Made by a program: the position numbers and the translations under genes
Shown: positions 59,875-64,000 of the stretch, in pieces
Layout of the letters: each line of letters begins with the position of its first letter
Numbering within the stretch: the stretch's first letter is position 1
Source of the DNA: Pseudothermotoga sp.
GTDB lineage: Bacteria; Thermotogota; Thermotogae; Thermotogales; DSM-5069
DNA length: 64,000 nucleotides
Direction of reading: 5' to 3'
Assembly: GCA_003510135.1 (NCBI GenBank)
Contig: DOKY01000033.1
Span: 17,516 to 81,515, forward strand
The notes under the pieces: generated by a model
Database searches by the model: none
What the model saw: only the letters and a program-made list of their open reading frames with translations
What the model was told of the DNA's origin: nothing

Positions 59875-62800
59875 AGGCTTTACCCCTTTCCTTCGATATG
59901 TACATAGCTCTGTCAGCGAAACCGACGAGTTCATCGGGTTCGAGTACCTCATCTTCCGGATAACCCGCCACACCGAAACTCATGGTGATTCTGAAATCGA
60001 ACGGGTTCATCGTTATCATCCCGCTCAGTATCTTTTGACAGACCAGTGCTGCACTCTCCTTGTCCGTGTTTGGCAGTATCAAGATGAATTCTTCTCCCCC
60101 ATAGCGACCCACTATATCAGTCGTACGCGTGTAACTCCTCATCACGGATGCGATGAATTTCAGAACCTCGTCTCCGATTCTGTGACCGTAGGTGTCGTTC
60201 ACCTTCTTGAAGTCGTCTATGTCAGCCATCACCACCGAGAAGCTACCACCGTACCTCTTGGCCCTTTCGAACTCTTCACGCAGTCTTTGAAGAAAGTACC
60301 ACCTGGTGTAAAGACCCGTTAGAGGATCGGTTATGCTGCGTCTGTAAGAGATCGCGTTCTTCAGGATGTGCGTTGAGATCTCCTGCAAGTTCAAAACGAT
60401 CCTCATCAGGTTCTCACCCTGAATCCTGTTGACGTAGAGTGACTTGTTCGCCAGGTACAGGCTCAATCTGTAGTTGTGTTCAAGCTGTATCGTGTGATAG
60501 ACCTCGAACGGCTCATAAGATGCAACCGGGTTTTTTGGAATATCCTTCACGTTGAACTGCGAGAGCTCAACAATTCTTCCAGAACCATCGATCAATATCA
60601 ACGCGGCTGAGTTCACAGGTAGAACGTTCATCATTCTGGAGAGCAAAAAATCCAGAATAGACCTCAAATCGTCTTGAATGTCCGCGACCTTGAGCGTGTC
60701 GAACGCGTACTGCGTGACAGCGTAGGCATCCACAAAACTTCTCACCAAAGATCTCAGATCGCCGAGCTTCACTCTGATATCTTTTTCCTTCAGAGAACCC
60801 ATCTCGAGGGTTCGCATGAGTCTGCTCATTTCTGACTCCACGCCGAGCCTGTTTTCGAGCCAGTCCGCCGCGGCATCGAAACCGTGGGTCCTGTAAATTG
60901 TGGTCGCTCTCTCTGCGTAGTTCAGAGCGAGCAAATCTTCCCCCAACGTTTTGTAGGCCAGCGCCAGAGACTCAAGAACCTGGGCGAGCGAAAGAAAAGC
61001 GCCAGACTTTATCGCTTGCTTCTCAAGCCTCTCGGCAAAACTGAAGAAAGAGTCCCTGTCGAGCTGTGCAATCCTCGCTCCGAACACCTGACAGGCTTCT
61101 TCCATCCAGTAAAGACCTTCCTTGCTCAAAAACTTTTTCCAAGCTCTCAGGAATTCTTCATCATCCTCAGCAAGTAAAAGATCTCTGAATTCAACGAAAG
61201 TCGGATTGTTCAGAGCGGGATTGTCTATATTTTCCTTCAAAATTCTTCTTGCTTCATCGATGTTTCCACAAATCGCATGGGCGGAAACCATCGCACGCAG
61301 CCCACGCTCTTCTATACCCAGAGACTTCTCTATGGATCTTTCTTTTTCAAGATCCTCCAGAGCTTCTGCCAGCTGTTTGTTGTAGGTGTGGTACTGTGCT
61401 TCAACGAAGTACGTGTAGGCCTCAGTTGAGCCGTGTGAAGCCATTCTTGCAACGTCTCTGAGCTGATACATTGCACTGAACATCTTCTCGATCTCACCTC
61501 TGTACAGGTTGGTCCATATCATGTTACTGAGTGCAATCATCAACAGATCTTGAGAACCTATCTTGTTGGCGATTTCAACAACCTGCGAAAAGAGTCTCTG
61601 AGCCTCAGGTGTGGCCGTCAAACGCGTTCCAAGCAACAATAGCGTGTCCGCCAGAACGTCGTAGAAAGGCCCCTCTTCGGCGAGAGATCTGGCGGTGTTG
61701 AGCAACTCCAGACTGCGCATCGATTCGACGCCCCTGGCATGTGCAAGCACGTTCAGGGTGGAGGCCTTCAATTTTTTATGCAATGGCAGATCCAGCAAGT
61801 TCGAAACAAGCAGCGAGAGCTTCTTGATGAGGTCTTGACCGACTCTCTCGCCCGAGCGGAGAATCCTTCGAGCTTTGTAAATAAGTCTGGACAGTTCAGA
61901 ATAAGAAGTTCTGCCTGAAAAATCGATCTTTTCTTCGAGTTCAGAAGCTTCTCTTATTTCACCCGCCATGACGAGCGCAGCGTATCTGAAGAAAACGAAC
62001 TTTTCGTTCTTTTCAAGTTCCTTTGCGAAAAGCTTCAGGCTGTTAGATTGCCCTTTAATGCTCAGTGCCTTGAACTTCAAGCTGATGAGCGCATAGCTCT
62101 CTCTTCCCTCTGCCAGTTGCTGGGCACGGGCAAGACAATCCAGTGCTGCCGACACGTCGCCGTACGAACAGATCTCCTTACGAGCCGCCAGAAGGTACAT
62201 GGCTGCCGCAGAAGTGGTCTTACCCAGCATCCTGAGGTGCCATGCCCTCTTCTCACGGTCAGTGACCTTCACGGCCAAAAAACTGTGCACCCTGTTTCTA
62301 ATCGATGGTGCAACACTTTCATAGAGCGAACGCCAGATTTCCGGCAACGTGAACCTGAAGCGTTCGTTCTCGTAGTAGACCAGTCCATCCTTCATAAGTG
62401 TGTGTAGCAAACTACTTGGTTCGTCCTTAGCCAAATCGAGTGCCTCGGCGAGTATCCCCAGCTCATCGGGGAAAAATTTCTCGCCACAAAGACTCAGCAG
62501 GGCTTCGTTTGAAGAGGTGTACTTTTTCAGCGGCAACTCCAGCACATCATTCATGTCGCTCGCCAGGAACGTTCCGTCCACCTGAAGATTTCCCTCAGAA
62601 ACAACCAGTTTGTTTTCTCTGACCAGAATCTTGAGAACTTCTATGATCTTTCCAGCCAGACCCTGCGTGACTGTGTACAGCCAGCGAAGGAACTCACCGG
62701 GTATCCTGCCTTCATCGATGGAGAGTGACTGGCCGATCAACGTTTTCATCTCTTCGAAGCTCAGCGGGCCCACTTCTGCCTTCAGATCAACAGGCAGGCC

Positions 62801-63910
62801 AACATCCTCGTTGATCGAAGCCAGAAGCAGCACATGTCCATGAGGATAAACGTATTCCTTCAATTGGTTCAAAAGAGTCTTCATGTTGACGCTCAGTTCG
62901 TGTGCGTCGTCCGCCACGAGGACCAGCGTTCGCATTCTGTTCAGAAGTTTGGCTACTGTGAGGATCACCTCGTCTGACAGCAGTCCCTGCGCCGAGAGGA
63001 ATTTGGAAATGTTAGCCTTCGTCACATCGTCCAAACTCGAATACGTTTCATCATCCAGCAACTGAACCAGGTCCGTGACGAGCGCATCCACGCTGGTCAG
63101 CCAGATGGTTGGTACACCTGAATGTCTCAATTGATCAACGAGTGAACTCAGCAGAGTGGTCTTTCCGCTCCTCTGTGGTCCATAAAGCAAGACTGTGTTG
63201 AGTTTCGGTTTGAGGTTTCTGACAAAACCCAAAATCTTTTCTTCCTCACGACGAGTAAGAATGATTGGCCTGATCCTGACGTGTCCAAAGCTCCCCACCA
63301 GAGGATTCGATACAACGAAGTGCAACTTTCTCTTAGTGGGATCTTCCTGAACAAATTGACTGACGAGCTCTCTGATCGTCTCATCTTGAGAGAAAGAAAG
63401 GATCATCTTGCCGAACACGTAGGCCGTTGAAGCCACCGAAGCGACACCATAACTGGCAAACTCCGGTGCAACAAAGATGCCTTCTCCCTCGGGAATCTGT
63501 TTATGGTTGCGCCAGCACGGTGCGATCATGGAATAATCACCGTCTCGCTTCAGAAAATCCTCAAAACCAACGACGGGAATGACGATTCCGTGATGGACAA
63601 GTTCCCTCAGCAAAGCGAGCAAGAACATGGCAAACTCTTGCTTGTCCTTCGTTTCCTTCATCTCGACAGGTTCTGCGCCGTAGTAAGCGAACTGCACCTG
63701 AGGCAGTTCGGAACGAAAGTCTGATTCCTCGATCGGTGCGATCGCGGGATGTTTCATTCTTGAAAGCTTTGTGAGAAAATCGATGAGCTCTTCCCGCCCT
63801 TCCTCCACAGCTTCCTTTTTCACAACTTTGAGTCTTTTGTAAACGTTGTTCTCCACGATCAAGAACTCATCGCCACTGTAAGTTTGCCTCAGAAACCTAA
63901 CCAACCTCAT
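59855..63910 (-). CDS. Large sensor protein: pseudokinase, AAA/STAND ATPase, TPR, GAF, GGDEF
   Basis: 1351 residues. Residues 1-205 resemble a Ser/Thr kinase fold (LTKLSRMKHPAIAPIEE, APEFAS, FGKMI, EDPTKRK) but lack the HRD and DFG catalytic motifs. An ATPase follows with P-loop GPQRSGKTT at 244-252 and Walker B LVLVADDAHE at about 329-338. About 500 helical residues resemble TPR repeats. A GAF-like region occupies about 1030-1185, and a GGDEF domain 1192-1351 has GGEEF (1271-1275) and an I-site RTTD (1262-1265). It should make c-di-GMP and be product-inhibited. No membrane segment. It overlaps both neighbours. Confidence 0.88.
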   Translation of the reverse strand: MRLVRFLRQTYSGDEFLIVENNVYKRLKVVKKEAVEEGREELIDFLTKLSRMKHPAIAPIEESDFRSELPQVQFAYYGAEPVEMKETKDKQEFAMFLLALLRELVHHGIVIPVVGFEDFLKRDGDYSMIAPCWRNHKQIPEGEGIFVAPEFASYGVASVASTAYVFGKMILSFSQDETIRELVSQFVQEDPTKRKLHFVVSNPLVGSFGHVRIRPIILTRREEEKILGFVRNLKPKLNTVLLYGPQRSGKTTLLSSLVDQLRHSGVPTIWLTSVDALVTDLVQLLDDETYSSLDDVTKANISKFLSAQGLLSDEVILTVAKLLNRMRTLVLVADDAHELSVNMKTLLNQLKEYVYPHGHVLLLASINEDVGLPVDLKAEVGPLSFEEMKTLIGQSLSIDEGRIPGEFLRWLYTVTQGLAGKIIEVLKILVRENKLVVSEGNLQVDGTFLASDMNDVLELPLKKYTSSNEALLSLCGEKFFPDELGILAEALDLAKDEPSSLLHTLMKDGLVYYENERFRFTLPEIWRSLYESVAPSIRNRVHSFLAVKVTDREKRAWHLRMLGKTTSAAAMYLLAARKEICSYGDVSAALDCLARAQQLAEGRESYALISLKFKALSIKGQSNSLKLFAKELEKNEKFVFFRYAALVMAGEIREASELEEKIDFSGRTSYSELSRLIYKARRILRSGERVGQDLIKKLSLLVSNLLDLPLHKKLKASTLNVLAHARGVESMRSLELLNTARSLAEEGPFYDVLADTLLLLGTRLTATPEAQRLFSQVVEIANKIGSQDLLMIALSNMIWTNLYRGEIEKMFSAMYQLRDVARMASHGSTEAYTYFVEAQYHTYNKQLAEALEDLEKERSIEKSLGIEERGLRAMVSAHAICGNIDEARRILKENIDNPALNNPTFVEFRDLLLAEDDEEFLRAWKKFLSKEGLYWMEEACQVFGARIAQLDRDSFFSFAERLEKQAIKSGAFLSLAQVLESLALAYKTLGEDLLALNYAERATTIYRTHGFDAAADWLENRLGVESEMSRLMRTLEMGSLKEKDIRVKLGDLRSLVRSFVDAYAVTQYAFDTLKVADIQDDLRSILDFLLSRMMNVLPVNSAALILIDGSGRIVELSQFNVKDIPKNPVASYEPFEVYHTIQLEHNYRLSLYLANKSLYVNRIQGENLMRIVLNLQEISTHILKNAISYRRSITDPLTGLYTRWYFLQRLREEFERAKRYGGSFSVVMADIDDFKKVNDTYGHRIGDEVLKFIASVMRSYTRTTDIVGRYGGEEFILILPNTDKESAALVCQKILSGMITMNPFDFRITMSFGVAGYPEDEVLEPDELVGFADRAMYISKERGKACVTVYR

Positions 63911-64000
63911 GCCTTCCTCCCACCATGGCTTCGCGCGTCAGGCTCAAAACCTCATCGATGACCTTCTCGAGCTCGACGCTCTTGTAAGAACAACCCGCCG
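63897..64000 (-). CDS. C-terminal end of an unidentified gene (partial)
   Basis: The minus strand has an open frame from the window end to a TAG at 63897-63899, giving about 34 residues (AGCSYKSVELEKVIDEVLSL, then a GG-containing basic end). It overlaps the GGDEF gene start by 14 bases, so it belongs to the same transcript. Too short to identify. Confidence 0.55.
   Translation of the reverse strand, partial: AGCSYKSVELEKVIDEVLSLTREAMVGGRHEVG

Overview
The window is a compact, gene-dense bacterial chromosome segment that looks like a member of the Thermotogota (order Thermotogales, most like Pseudothermotoga/Thermotoga). This assignment is from protein resemblance and gene order recalled from memory, not from a search. 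Supporting signs are Thermotoga-like HslUV, DisA, SpeD and YidC, a rpmH/rnpA overlap, many GTG and TTG starts behind strong GGAGG-type ribosome sites, and start/stop overlaps of the ATGA/GTGA type. There is no rRNA, tRNA, CRISPR array, insertion sequence or phage gene that I can see. About 60 protein genes cover nearly everything; the longest gene-free stretch is about 300 bases (52392-52692).

Region 1 (1-9552, minus strand) is one transport-and-signalling run: a branched-chain-amino-acid-type ABC importer (livJ, hairpin terminator, livH, livM, livG, livF), then a chemoreceptor, a DegV protein, a second periplasmic-binding-protein-like protein and a membrane HD-GYP protein cut by the window edge. 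Region 2 (9678-18418) holds an orphan conserved gene facing a housekeeping run: a CPBP protease, clpC, radA, disA, rpmH, rnpA, yidD, yidC, jag. Region 3 (18522-33981, minus) carries DUF554, a 1028-residue O-antigen-ligase-like protein, hslV, hslU, two unusual sugar-type ABC permeases, a small coiled-coil membrane protein, a methyltransferase, miaA-hfq-hflX, an M23 peptidase, a zinc-ribbon protein, metK and rpsT with its terminator.

Region 4 (34020-44499, mostly plus) has coaX and a radical SAM protein with no ordinary start codon, a SIS-domain isomerase on the minus strand, infB, a Fur-family regulator on the minus strand, and an Ogg-type glycosylase, gltX, cysS, glyA run ending in a terminator. 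Region 5 (44556-52391, minus) is a tight ten-gene run: an XRE-cupin regulator, speD, speE, prmA, DUF501, an ECF sigma factor, its probable anti-sigma factor, a secreted RseB/LolA-like protein, a COG1031-type radical SAM enzyme and hisS. Region 6 (52693-56985, plus) has a dCMP deaminase, beta and gamma subunits of a 2-oxoacid:ferredoxin oxidoreductase without an alpha subunit, a diacylglycerol/undecaprenol kinase, cheB and a LysM-M23 peptidase with its own promoter. Region 7 (56988-64000, minus) has an alpha/beta hydrolase, RNase R, a 1351-residue pseudokinase-ATPase-TPR-GAF-GGDEF protein, and the tail of one more gene.

The most unusual items are the ABC permease pair with large insertions at the same topological place (470 residues in one, about 125 in the other) and no adjacent binding protein; the giant diguanylate cyclase; and the extension of the liv operon into a chemoreceptor and HD-GYP protein. 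Nucleotide-second-messenger genes recur: a GGDEF protein, an HD-GYP protein and a DisA c-di-AMP synthase.
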